From contig JACPLI010000024.1 of NCBI GenBank assembly GCA_016186635.1, positions 1 through 44,380 on the forward strand: 44,380 nucleotides of DNA, given 5' to 3'. Origin of the DNA: Candidatus Liptonbacteria bacterium. Its GTDB lineage: Bacteria; Patescibacteriota; Minisyncoccia; UBA6257; 2-01-FULL-56-20. Positions 17,463-26,026 of this stretch are shown here, piece by piece; the first letter of the stretch is position 1, and every line of letters begins with the position of its first letter. The notes under the pieces were generated by a model, which made no database searches, was not told the origin of the DNA, and worked only from the letters and a program-made list of their open reading frames with translations. A program made the translations under genes and the position numbers.

Positions 17463-18092
17463 TCATATTGAAAAGCCAGATAACAATAATCTTACACCAA
17501 ATATAATAAGAATCACACCGAGAATCTTTTGCGCGGAACCGGCGACTCGCCGAATTCTTCCCTGCAGGCGAGGGTGGGAAAAGAGCACTGCGACGAGGAG
17601 AAACCACACGATGCTTACGATAACTATTTCGCCTGCATACAGCAATTTTACGGCTAGGGAAGTTGTTGGAGTAATGACTTGGGAAAGAATGCTGATAAAA
17701 AACAGTATCTCGGCGGGGTTCAAGAGTTCAACAAGAAAACCAGTTTTGAAACTCGAAGTCGAGGATTGCACCGAATCCCCGCCCGCGCGGGAAAGATTGA
17801 AAATTGGCTTCCGCAGAAAAGTGAAGATTCCAAGATAGATAATGAATCCTGCGCCGAGAATCTGAATTGCCGTGAGCGCATAAGGGTATTGCGCCACGAG
17901 AAATCCAAGACCCAGGAGAACGTATGCAAGGTGGATAAATGTGCCCGTTGCGATGCCGAGCGCGCAAAGAATCCCCGCGCGGCGCGAGTGCAGCAAACTA
18001 TTCTTTACCGTGAGCGTGAATGCCGGGCCGGGACTTGCAATTTCCGCCCAGTAAATCCCTCCTAATACCGCGAGTTGTTGAATGAGCGGCAT
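17463..18092 (-). CDS. LysE family translocator
   Basis: GGIYWAEIASPGPAFTLTVKNSLLHSRRAGILCALGIATGTFIH, LNPAEILFFISIL. Confidence 0.85.
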   Translation of the reverse strand: MPLIQQLAVLGGIYWAEIASPGPAFTLTVKNSLLHSRRAGILCALGIATGTFIHLAYVLLGLGFLVAQYPYALTAIQILGAGFIIYLGIFTFLRKPIFNLSRAGGDSVQSSTSSFKTGFLVELLNPAEILFFISILSQVITPTTSLAVKLLYAGEIVIVSIVWFLLVAVLFSHPRLQGRIRRVAGSAQKILGVILIIFGVRLLLSGFSI

Positions 18093-18100
18093 GAGAATAC

Positions 18101-18177
18101 TTATCGCACGAATTTATGAATTATTACGAAAATACGAATTCGTATGTTCGGTAGCCGTTCGTACATTCGTGCGATAA
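18101..18177. repeat. Long intergenic inverted repeat (TACGAA family)
   Basis: ttatcgcacgaat (18101-18113) / attcgtgcgataa (18165-18177), inner atacgaattcgtat. Confidence 0.8.
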
Positions 18178-18178
18178 C

Positions 18179-19285
18179 TTACGTGTACTTCGATACATTC
18201 ACCGCAACCCCGGTCATGGTGAGAAAGACTGCCAAGGCGGTACCGCCGTAGCTGATGAAAGGCAAGGGCACTCCGGTCAAGGGCAGGAGGCCGGAAATCG
18301 CGCCCATGTTCACGAGTGACTGAAGCGCAATCACCGTCCCGAAACCGGCGAGCATGAGGCGCCCGAAGAGGTCTGGCGCGCGGCGCGCAATCCAGAAAAA
18401 GCGGAGTACGAGGACTCCGAAAAGCGCGATGAGCGAGACGCTCCCCGCAAATCCCAACTCTTCTCCGACAACGGCGAATATGGAGTCATCTATGGATGCC
18501 GGCAGCGTTGTTTTAATGATGGAGCGCCCATATCCTGCGCCGGTAAATCCGCCGGCGCCGATTGCGGTCAAGGCCTGATTCACCTGGAAATTTTTCGTTT
18601 CCTGATGTTTCTCCGGTTCAAGGAACCCCAGAATACGTTCTCGCCGGTACGGCGTGGCATAGATGATAAGTCCCACGCAGACAAGCACCAGAAAGACTGT
18701 TCCGGCGATATAGCGGAGTTTTGCGCCGCTTAAAAAGTAGAGCGTGAGCCCCGTGCCGAGAAGGATAAGCACGGTACTCGTCGCTGGCTGGAGGATGAGA
18801 AGCGTCCCTACTGCGCCAAGCACCACGAGGAACGGGAACCATCCCCGCACGGCGGACATGCCCCGCTGTGCGTTGGAGCGGCTTAACCACGCCGCGAGAT
18901 ATATGATTAAAGTAAGCTTCAGAAGTTCTGCGGGCTGGAAGCGGATTGGTCCCAATTGGAGCCAGCGAGTTGCGTTGTTTGCTTCGACGCCAACCGGAGT
19001 AAACACGAGGATGAGGAGTACCACCGTGAGCGCGAGCATAAGAAGGGCAAGCCCGCGATAGCGCGTGTAGCGCACCACTGCGGCGCAGAAGAAGCCGACG
19101 ATGCCGAAGGAGAGCCCGTAGAGCAGCTGGTGGCGGATAAAGTAGAAGCTGTCATTGTAGCGGGCTTTGCCGAGTTCCGATGAAGCGCTCGCAAGCATCA
19201 CGAGACCGAAAACGGTAATCACCAGCACAAGCGCCACCAAGAAATAATCAGGGCGGTGTCCGGTTGTGGAGCGGCGAAACATCAT
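18179..19285 (-). CDS. ftsW: FtsW/RodA/SpoVE family peptidoglycan glycosyltransferase, FtsW-like
   Basis: YFLVALVLVITVFGLVMLASAS, RWLQLGPIRFQPAELLKL, GLTGVPLPFISYGGTALA-like C-terminal motif (LTGVPLPFISYGGTA). Confidence 0.9.
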   Translation of the reverse strand: MMFRRSTTGHRPDYFLVALVLVITVFGLVMLASASSELGKARYNDSFYFIRHQLLYGLSFGIVGFFCAAVVRYTRYRGLALLMLALTVVLLILVFTPVGVEANNATRWLQLGPIRFQPAELLKLTLIIYLAAWLSRSNAQRGMSAVRGWFPFLVVLGAVGTLLILQPATSTVLILLGTGLTLYFLSGAKLRYIAGTVFLVLVCVGLIIYATPYRRERILGFLEPEKHQETKNFQVNQALTAIGAGGFTGAGYGRSIIKTTLPASIDDSIFAVVGEELGFAGSVSLIALFGVLVLRFFWIARRAPDLFGRLMLAGFGTVIALQSLVNMGAISGLLPLTGVPLPFISYGGTALAVFLTMTGVAVNVSKYT

Positions 19286-20811
19286 GCGCGGTGGCGGAGA
19301 ATTTTCCCCTTGAGTACCCCCCGCGACGCATCGTTCCGGACCGCCACGGCGCCGTTTATGGTGACAAAGCGAATTTCGACTGCGGCGGGCTCGCCCTCAC
19401 GGAACGAAAATCCAACAAGGTCGGCGTAATTCCCCTCCTTAACCTCTCCCCGGTTCGGGATGCCGAAAAGTGCGGCGGGTATTTTCGTAAGTTTCCGCAC
19501 GGCGTCTTCAAGCGGCATCAGCCGCTGTCCCTGCACCATTTCGAGAAATTTGGTGAATGTGCGCGCCGCGCGCTCGGGCTTGAGGAGGGTGCGTTCTCCT
19601 CCCGGGCGGATACTCGCCGCGTTCGTTGCGAGAAGCGAACGCGGGTGCGTGAGCGCCTCGGTGATGAGCCCGGTGGCGATGTTCCTCACAAAAACGACGG
19701 CACGCAACCCTGTTGTGCGCATCAGCGTGAATAATGCCTCCGGGAGCGAAGGGGTACTGTAGAGTTCCTTGATGCCGCCGATTGTTTTTCCCACAAGTGC
19801 CTCGTTCTGCGGCGCGGAGGCGACAACAAGGTCGGTGCTCCCGCACTCCGGAAGTTCCTTTACAATTCTCTTCCGCTTCCATGTGTCATTCAGATATCCC
19901 ACCATCGTTTCGTAATTTCCCTCTTGCGCCCATGCGGGCAGAAGCGTCGAGAGCGGCACCACACTCATATCGAAAGGATACATATCGAAATGTATGGGGC
20001 GAGTATCGGGAATCCGGCTCAATTTTTCGAGCGCTGCGCGATATGAGTTCTCACCTCCCCGGAACGGCATGAAGTGGCTGATGAGCGTGGGTACGCCGGT
20101 TTCCCGTTGCAGCTTGAGCGTCTCATCAACGGCTTCCATCACATTCTCGCCGCTGTTGCGAAGGTGCGTACTGTATATGCCGCGGCGGGCGCGCACCACC
20201 GAAGCAAGCGCCTTGAGTTCGGCGTACGAGACGTCTTTCGCGTCCGCATATCCCAGCCCGCTCGAGAGGCCAAACCCTCCCTCGTCGAGCGCGTGCTCAA
20301 GCGTGGCGCTGAAGACCGCAAGCTCACGCTTCGTAAGATTGCGCGCGGCGCCTCCCGTGAGCGCATGGCGGATGGTGGAATGCCCGGCAAGCGTGCCGAA
20401 GTTTATGCCCAATCCCCTTCCTTCAAGGATACGGAGGAATTCATCCATCGTGTGCCACCCGACGTTCACGCATCGGACATCCCCCCATTTGCGGACGGAT
20501 TCCAGGTCTCCGTACAGCAGCGGAGCAAGAGACGCGCCGCACATGCCGCCAAAAATGGTGGTGATACCCTGCCTCACAAAGTCCTCCTGTGCCGGATTGT
20601 CAAAAAGCGTAAGGTAATGGTCTGAATCGGTGTTGACGTCAATAAAGCCCGGCGAGAGATATATCCCCTGCCCGTCAATGACCTCATCGGCTTTTTTGCT
20701 GGGGAAACTTCCGATTGCAGAGATTTTCTCATCCTGCACGAACACGTCGCTCCGCTCTGGAAATGGGCGCGCGCCTCCCACGATGCGGACGTTCCTGATG
20801 AGGAGGGTCAT
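19282..20811 (-). CDS. N-acyl-D-amino-acid deacylase-like amidohydrolase
   Basis: LLIRNVRIVGGARPF, GQGIYLSPGFIDVNTDSDHYL, QGITTIFGGMCGAS, stop overlaps ftsW start by ATGA. ATG at 20811 preferred over ORF start 20859. Confidence 0.82.
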   Translation of the reverse strand: MTLLIRNVRIVGGARPFPERSDVFVQDEKISAIGSFPSKKADEVIDGQGIYLSPGFIDVNTDSDHYLTLFDNPAQEDFVRQGITTIFGGMCGASLAPLLYGDLESVRKWGDVRCVNVGWHTMDEFLRILEGRGLGINFGTLAGHSTIRHALTGGAARNLTKRELAVFSATLEHALDEGGFGLSSGLGYADAKDVSYAELKALASVVRARRGIYSTHLRNSGENVMEAVDETLKLQRETGVPTLISHFMPFRGGENSYRAALEKLSRIPDTRPIHFDMYPFDMSVVPLSTLLPAWAQEGNYETMVGYLNDTWKRKRIVKELPECGSTDLVVASAPQNEALVGKTIGGIKELYSTPSLPEALFTLMRTTGLRAVVFVRNIATGLITEALTHPRSLLATNAASIRPGGERTLLKPERAARTFTKFLEMVQGQRLMPLEDAVRKLTKIPAALFGIPNRGEVKEGNYADLVGFSFREGEPAAVEIRFVTINGAVAVRNDASRGVLKGKILRHRA

Positions 20812-20827
20812 AGCATCATTATACAAC

Positions 20828-21694
20828 TTATCGCTCCGTATATATCTTGAGTTTTCCACCTTCGGGAACGATGCTTATCGTTCCGCGTTCATCCGTGCGC
20901 AGTGTTGCCGGTATGGCGGTTGCATCAAGGCGCGCGAGCGTTTCCTTGGTAGGATGCCCGTACGAATTCCTGCCGACGCCGATGAGCGCCGCGAGGGGGT
21001 GCACCGCTTGGAGAAATGATTTGCCCGAAGAGTATTTCGAGCCGTGGTGCCCTACCTTCAGGATGTCGGCATGAAGCGGCGTTCCGGCGCGCACGAGGAA
21101 TTCCTCGACGCGGGTGCCTGTGTCCGCGGTGAGCAGTGCGGAAAAACCGCTCGTGCGCACAAGACTCACCAGCCCCGTGTCGTTCAGCTCCTTGCTCTTG
21201 AGAAATGCGCCATCGGGAGCAAGGAACTCAACTGCTGAATCCCGGTAGCGGATGCGGGCTCCGCCCCCGAGTACCACGAAGGGAATATCCGCCTCCCCAA
21301 TTTTTTTGAGCAGTGAATTCCACGCCTCGCTGCCGCTCTCCGCATTGCGCCCGTTCGAAATAATTGCGCCAAAGCGGTAGTGCCGCAGAAGGTCCGCGAA
21401 TCCGCCGTAGTGGTCGCGCTGGGGATGGGTGATAATGCCGACATCAATGTAGTGCCGGGCGGCGGGGAGCACCGCGCTTATTGCCGCGACGGCGCTCCTG
21501 TCGGGACCGGCATCGGTGAGTACCGAAACGTCTCCGGGCAGGCGAATCAGCGTCGCATCTCCCTGCCCCACGTCGAGGAAATGGAGTGATGAAGTTTCGG
21601 CGGGAAGCCCGGTGACAAGCGTATGCCAGACGAACGCATTGAGCACAATGAGCGTGAAGAATGCCGGAAGTATGTATCGGGCGAGGCGATTCAT
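20828..21694 (-). CDS. MBL-fold hydrolase resembling the ComEC C-terminal domain
   Basis: LHFLDVGQGDATLIRLPGDVSVLTDAGPD, ITHPQRDHYGG, LKVGHHGSKYSS. Confidence 0.88.
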   Translation of the reverse strand: MNRLARYILPAFFTLIVLNAFVWHTLVTGLPAETSSLHFLDVGQGDATLIRLPGDVSVLTDAGPDRSAVAAISAVLPAARHYIDVGIITHPQRDHYGGFADLLRHYRFGAIISNGRNAESGSEAWNSLLKKIGEADIPFVVLGGGARIRYRDSAVEFLAPDGAFLKSKELNDTGLVSLVRTSGFSALLTADTGTRVEEFLVRAGTPLHADILKVGHHGSKYSSGKSFLQAVHPLAALIGVGRNSYGHPTKETLARLDATAIPATLRTDERGTISIVPEGGKLKIYTER

Positions 21695-21695
21695 A

Positions 21696-21818
21696 GGAGT
21701 AATCGCGAGTAATGCGAATTAAGGTTGATTCTCCGCCCGAGGCGGATCCGCCTTTGGCGGAAATCGCGCGAATCCATTCGCGTTATGTGCGGTACTTTGG
21801 GTCATTCGCGATTACTCT
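21696..21818. repeat. Composite AGGAGTAATCGCG / CCGCCCGAGGCGG hairpin repeat
   Basis: Left arm aggagtaatcgcgagtaatgcgaattaaggttgattctccgcccgaggcggatccgcctttggcgg; right arm attcgcgattactct encodes the ComEC C-terminus. Confidence 0.82.
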
Positions 21819-23258
21819 CTTGCGCCGCGCGATAAACGCGGCAAGGAGAAGATAATAGCCTGCCACCGTGGCGGGAGAGAAGAAAAAATTGCTCACCGGA
21901 AGCGTCCATTGCGCGAAGGCGTGAATCACGCCGATTTCATAGGACGTGAGAAGGCGAATCGCCTCTGCGAGCGGGAATGCGAGAAAGGGAGCGAGCCAGT
22001 GCGTCACTCCCAGCACGAAACCAAGCCCCATGGTAACGGGGATGAACGGGATGATGAGAATATTCGCGAACACCGAGGTAAGCGACACGCTTCCGAATGC
22101 GGTGAGAAGGACCGGAAGAACTCCCATTTGGGCGCCGAGCGTCGTATCCACGTTCTCCTTCCACGAGAAGAACCCCTTGTCCTTTGCGGTATGCCAAAGC
22201 GTGCGGAGCGCGGGACCCATGTAGGTTACGCCGAGGAGACTCAAAAACGAGAGCAGAAACCCGAGGTCTTCCCGAAGGATGGTGGGGTCCCACGCGAGCA
22301 TAAGCGCGGCGGCGGCGGCGATGGCGTACGCCTGGTCCCGTGGACGCCCCGTCCCTTCAGCGAGAAGCCCCGCGATTCCCATGAGTGCCGCGCGCACGAC
22401 TGACGCTTCCGTACCCACCATCCCCACGAAGAGGAGGATGCCGATGACCGAAATCCAGATGGCGATGCGCCTGCTCACAAAAAATGCCGCGCCTTTGCCG
22501 ATGTTCGCGGCAAGCACGCTGATGTTGTAGCCGGAAACCGCGACGATGTGGAGCGTACCAGAGACTGCCATATCCTCCTTTAATTCCTTCGAGAACGTGC
22601 TCCGGGCACCCAGCGTGATGCCGGAGAGAAGCGCCGCATGGTCGGGCGGGAGCACTTGCTCATATCCGCGCATCACCGCGCGTTTGACGGCAACGAGATG
22701 CTCTTTCAGCCAGTTGCCCCTGTGTCGACCTGTGCGCTCCATATGCGGGAACTCGGCGAGAAGCGTGCCGTTATCTTCCGTAATGCTTCCGCGGAAAGAA
22801 AAAAGGTCTCCGTACTGCATGTCCCGCGCCGGCGCCACGACGGTAACTTTTCCCCGATACGGCTCTTGGAGTTCGACCGTAAACCGGGAAAGCATGCTCG
22901 AAGTACGCGGTTCTTCCACGACGATTCCCTCGAACGCCGCGGGAATGCCCTCCGGCGGAAATACGGTGAAGTTGCTTGCCGCACGGGTGTAAAACGCGTA
23001 ATAGCCGAATCCGAAGAGAAGCGTGCCGAGCATGATGTACAGCACGCGGAGGCGCGTTCCTCGGAGGTAATGAAGCCACAGCGCGGCGCATGCGCCTCCC
23101 GCAAGCACCCAGAAAAGGGGCGCGTGGAATGCCGCCGCGGCAGCTCCCGCAAGAAATCCGAGGAGCGCTTCAAGCGCGAAGTCCGCCACCATCGCCATAC
23201 CTCTGTCTCCATTCCTTAATTGCAGCATGGTTCCCTTCACGAAGGATGCGGGGGACAT
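21783..23258 (-). CDS. comEC: ComEC/Rec2-family competence channel protein
   Basis: HAALLSGITLGARSTFSKELKEDMAVSGTLHIVAVSGYNISVLA, multi-TM. True start probably near 23198. Confidence 0.86.
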   Translation of the reverse strand: MSPASFVKGTMLQLRNGDRGMAMVADFALEALLGFLAGAAAAAFHAPLFWVLAGGACAALWLHYLRGTRLRVLYIMLGTLLFGFGYYAFYTRAASNFTVFPPEGIPAAFEGIVVEEPRTSSMLSRFTVELQEPYRGKVTVVAPARDMQYGDLFSFRGSITEDNGTLLAEFPHMERTGRHRGNWLKEHLVAVKRAVMRGYEQVLPPDHAALLSGITLGARSTFSKELKEDMAVSGTLHIVAVSGYNISVLAANIGKGAAFFVSRRIAIWISVIGILLFVGMVGTEASVVRAALMGIAGLLAEGTGRPRDQAYAIAAAAALMLAWDPTILREDLGFLLSFLSLLGVTYMGPALRTLWHTAKDKGFFSWKENVDTTLGAQMGVLPVLLTAFGSVSLTSVFANILIIPFIPVTMGLGFVLGVTHWLAPFLAFPLAEAIRLLTSYEIGVIHAFAQWTLPVSNFFFSPATVAGYYLLLAAFIARRKRVIANDPKYRT

Positions 23259-23841
23259 TCCACGGGCGCGCGCCTCGCTTCGGCATAAACGCGGCGGGGC
23301 GGGTATAGACGGGATACGAACCCTTTATTTCCTCGAGTGACTCTGATTTCCCGAGGAACCCCGGGATAAACCTGCTCACCGTCTCGGCGAGCACGAGCGC
23401 GGGAAGCTCCCCGCCGGAGAGCACATAATCCCCTATCGAAATTTCTTCATCCGCAACGTGCTCCGCCACGCGCTCATCCACCCCCTCGTAGCGCCCGCAG
23501 ATAAGGATAAGTTGGTCATACTTGGACAGTCTCTTTGCCGTTTTGGCATTCAACTTCTTTCCGCGGGTGGAGAAAAGGATGATTCTCTTTTTGGAATCTG
23601 GAATTTGGAATTTGGAGCTTGCAAATCGAACCGCTCTATAGATGGGTTCGATTTGCAGTACCATCCCCGGTCCCCCGCCGAACGGCGCGTCGTCAACTTT
23701 ATTGCGGCGGTTTTTCGCAAATGCGCGAAGGTTATGGATGTGAATTCGAAGGAGCCGCTTTGCGCGGGCGCGCGCGAAGAGCGAGTCGCTGAAATATGGC
23801 TCGATGAGCTTGGGGAAAATGGTGAGGATATCAAACCTCAT
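23170..23841 (-). CDS. trmD: tRNA (guanine-N1-)-methyltransferase
   Basis: MRFDILTIFPKLIEPYFSDSL, DDAPFGGGPGMVLQIEPI, ILICGRYEGVDERV, ISIGDYVLSGGELPALVL. Confidence 0.95.
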   Translation of the reverse strand: MRFDILTIFPKLIEPYFSDSLFARARAKRLLRIHIHNLRAFAKNRRNKVDDAPFGGGPGMVLQIEPIYRAVRFASSKFQIPDSKKRIILFSTRGKKLNAKTAKRLSKYDQLILICGRYEGVDERVAEHVADEEISIGDYVLSGGELPALVLAETVSRFIPGFLGKSESLEEIKGSYPVYTRPAAFMPKRGARPWNVPRILREGNHAAIKEWRQRYGDGGGLRA

Positions 23842-23845
23842 GCAA

Positions 23846-23897
23846 TAGGTAATTGAGTAAATAGGTAATTACGTAATTGCGAATTACTTAATTACTA
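23846..23897. repeat. AT-rich repeat of AGGTAATT/GTAATTAC
   Basis: aataggtaattgagtaaataggtaattacgtaattgcgaattacttaattac. Confidence 0.55.
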
Positions 23898-25868
23898 TTC
23901 GTCTTCTTTTTTCAAAATCTGGTCGAGCGATGCCGCAATTGATTTGCGCAACTCGTCCACATCCACTTCCGGTGCGGTGTGCTCCTTCGGCCGCGGGGCT
24001 TTCCTCGCAGGTTTAAGCTCGGCAAGCGACATGCCGGCTGGCACCAGTTTTGCAGGGACCTCGCCTGGCGTCTCCGGCGGGTTCTCCGGCGCAGAGACGG
24101 AGGAAGGTACGACAGGCTCTGTTTCAACAATCTCCGGTGGTCTCTCGGGTGGCGATTGAGTTGCCGCTTCAGGCATGCCCTTCTCCTCTCCTCCTCCTTC
24201 CGCTTTCGCCTCACCAGATGCTCCTTGTGGCGGCGCTTCGAATTCAATACCCACCGCTGCGAGCGCATCTTTTGAGGAATCATGCGCCTTTTTCTGTACG
24301 CGCGGGAGCTTTACCGGAAGGATTTCACCGGCCTTGACCCGCGTAAGGCAGTCCTTGCAATACACGGGGCGGCTCGGGTCGGGGGCAAAGGGAACGGTGG
24401 TAGTTTTGCCGCACGATGAGCAGTTCGCGATGTAGGTGCCATCGCGCGCTGAGGCGCTTCCCGAGAAGGGCGTTTCAGACGCGCCCATCACGCCGCTCCA
24501 GCGGTTGATTTCGTCCTCAACCACCGCCCGCGGCCGCGCATACCGCTTCTGCGAGTTGCGGACAATGGTTTCCATTGCCGTCTCCGAGGTGGAGACCTTA
24601 AACGGAGGGAGGGTGATTGCGGAGAACGGGCGCGAGGTAACGCCGTCAACCATGAGCTTCAAATACACGGAATAGTTCGGAAGGTTCACGATATCCTGCG
24701 GAGTGAATTCCGGTTCAAATTCCGACTCAAGAAACTCCGCGTCAGTCGCCCCTACGCGGAACACGATCATGGTACCGACGTTTCCGAATATCGCATCGCG
24801 GACTTTTGTCGAGACGTCAGTCACGAGCTGGCCGATATACTGGTGCGCAAGGATAAGGTCGAGGCGATATTTGCGCGCTTCGGAGAGAATCCCCGCGAAG
24901 GAGTCCGTCGCGAAATTTTGGAACTCGTCCACGTAGAGGTAAAAGTCCACACGTTCCTCTTCCGGCACGCGGATGCGCTCCATCGCGGCAAGCTGCATCT
25001 TCGTGATGAGCATGGCGCCGAGGAGCGCCGAGTTGTCTTCGCCGATACGCCCCTTCGACACGTTTACGAGGAGGACCTTTCCCTCATTCATGAGATTAAA
25101 AATATCAATCGTGCTTCGCGATTGCCCCACGATGTTCCGCACGAGCGCGGTTGAGAGAAATTGCCCCACCTTGTTCTGAATGGGCGCAATCGCTTCATTT
25201 CTGAATTGGTCGCGCCATGACTCAAACTCGTGTATCCAGAATGCCTTCACCACCGGGTCTTTCACGTTTGCGATAATCTGCTGCCGGTAATCCTTGTCCA
25301 CGAGAATCCTCGTGATGCCGAGGAGCGTGGAGCCGGGCGTGTCCAAGAGCGCGAGGATGGCATTGTTCATGATGTATTCCATCCGCGCACTCCACACGTT
25401 CTCCCAGATTTTCGTGAAAATGCCCATCAGCCCCGACGCGACGAGATGTTTATACTTCGGGTCGGGAAGCTCGAGGACGTTGAAGCCGATGTGGTACTCC
25501 GTGTCCGCGGGATTGAAGTAAATCACGTCGTCGAGCCGCTTTTCGGGGACCTTCTCGAGGATTCCTTCGACAAGCTCTCCATGCGGGTCCACGACGGCGA
25601 GCCCCTCGCCGTTCTCAATGTCCTGCACAATCATGTTATTGAGCATCGCGCTTTTCCCCGTGCCGGTTTTCCCGACGACGTAGACGTGCTGGCGCCGGTC
25701 GTTGCGCTTAATGCCAAAAAGCCGGTTCGTGTTCCGGAAATCGGTGCGACCGAAATAAATGACGTCTTTCGAAGGGTCAAAGTCCATCGCCATATCCAAA
25801 TTATGCCATATTCCCGCAGCCGGGGCTACTTTTTTATGGCTCACCTGTTTGATGTTTCTTATCGCCAT
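23895..25868 (-). CDS. Type IV secretion / HerA-VirD4-like ATPase (DUF87/TraG-D type) with Pro-rich C-terminus
   Basis: HVYVVGKTGTGKSAMLNNMIVQDIENGEGLAVVDPHGELVE, VDFYLYVDEFQNFATDSFAGILSEARKYRLDLILAHQYIGQL; CxxC zinc motif near aa 470-495. Confidence 0.88.
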   Translation of the reverse strand: MAIRNIKQVSHKKVAPAAGIWHNLDMAMDFDPSKDVIYFGRTDFRNTNRLFGIKRNDRRQHVYVVGKTGTGKSAMLNNMIVQDIENGEGLAVVDPHGELVEGILEKVPEKRLDDVIYFNPADTEYHIGFNVLELPDPKYKHLVASGLMGIFTKIWENVWSARMEYIMNNAILALLDTPGSTLLGITRILVDKDYRQQIIANVKDPVVKAFWIHEFESWRDQFRNEAIAPIQNKVGQFLSTALVRNIVGQSRSTIDIFNLMNEGKVLLVNVSKGRIGEDNSALLGAMLITKMQLAAMERIRVPEEERVDFYLYVDEFQNFATDSFAGILSEARKYRLDLILAHQYIGQLVTDVSTKVRDAIFGNVGTMIVFRVGATDAEFLESEFEPEFTPQDIVNLPNYSVYLKLMVDGVTSRPFSAITLPPFKVSTSETAMETIVRNSQKRYARPRAVVEDEINRWSGVMGASETPFSGSASARDGTYIANCSSCGKTTTVPFAPDPSRPVYCKDCLTRVKAGEILPVKLPRVQKKAHDSSKDALAAVGIEFEAPPQGASGEAKAEGGGEEKGMPEAATQSPPERPPEIVETEPVVPSSVSAPENPPETPGEVPAKLVPAGMSLAELKPARKAPRPKEHTAPEVDVDELRKSIAASLDQILKKEDE

Positions 25869-25875
25869 CAGAATT

Positions 25876-25911
25876 AAGGTTGAACCTTAAAAATGCCGAA
25901 GGTTCAACCTT
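25876..25911. repeat. Inverted repeat aaggttgaacctt ... aaggttcaacctt
   Basis: Two 13-bp arms; similar arms occur in frame inside P9. Confidence 0.75.
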
Positions 25912-26026
25912 GAAGCATTTCATTTATTGAATAATTCGCGAAGAAATATTTTTACGCGAAACATCGCCTTTTGGAAAAGTAGTCGCAACAGATACCTATA
26001 TTTCTTGAGCCGCCAGAAAAAGTTTC

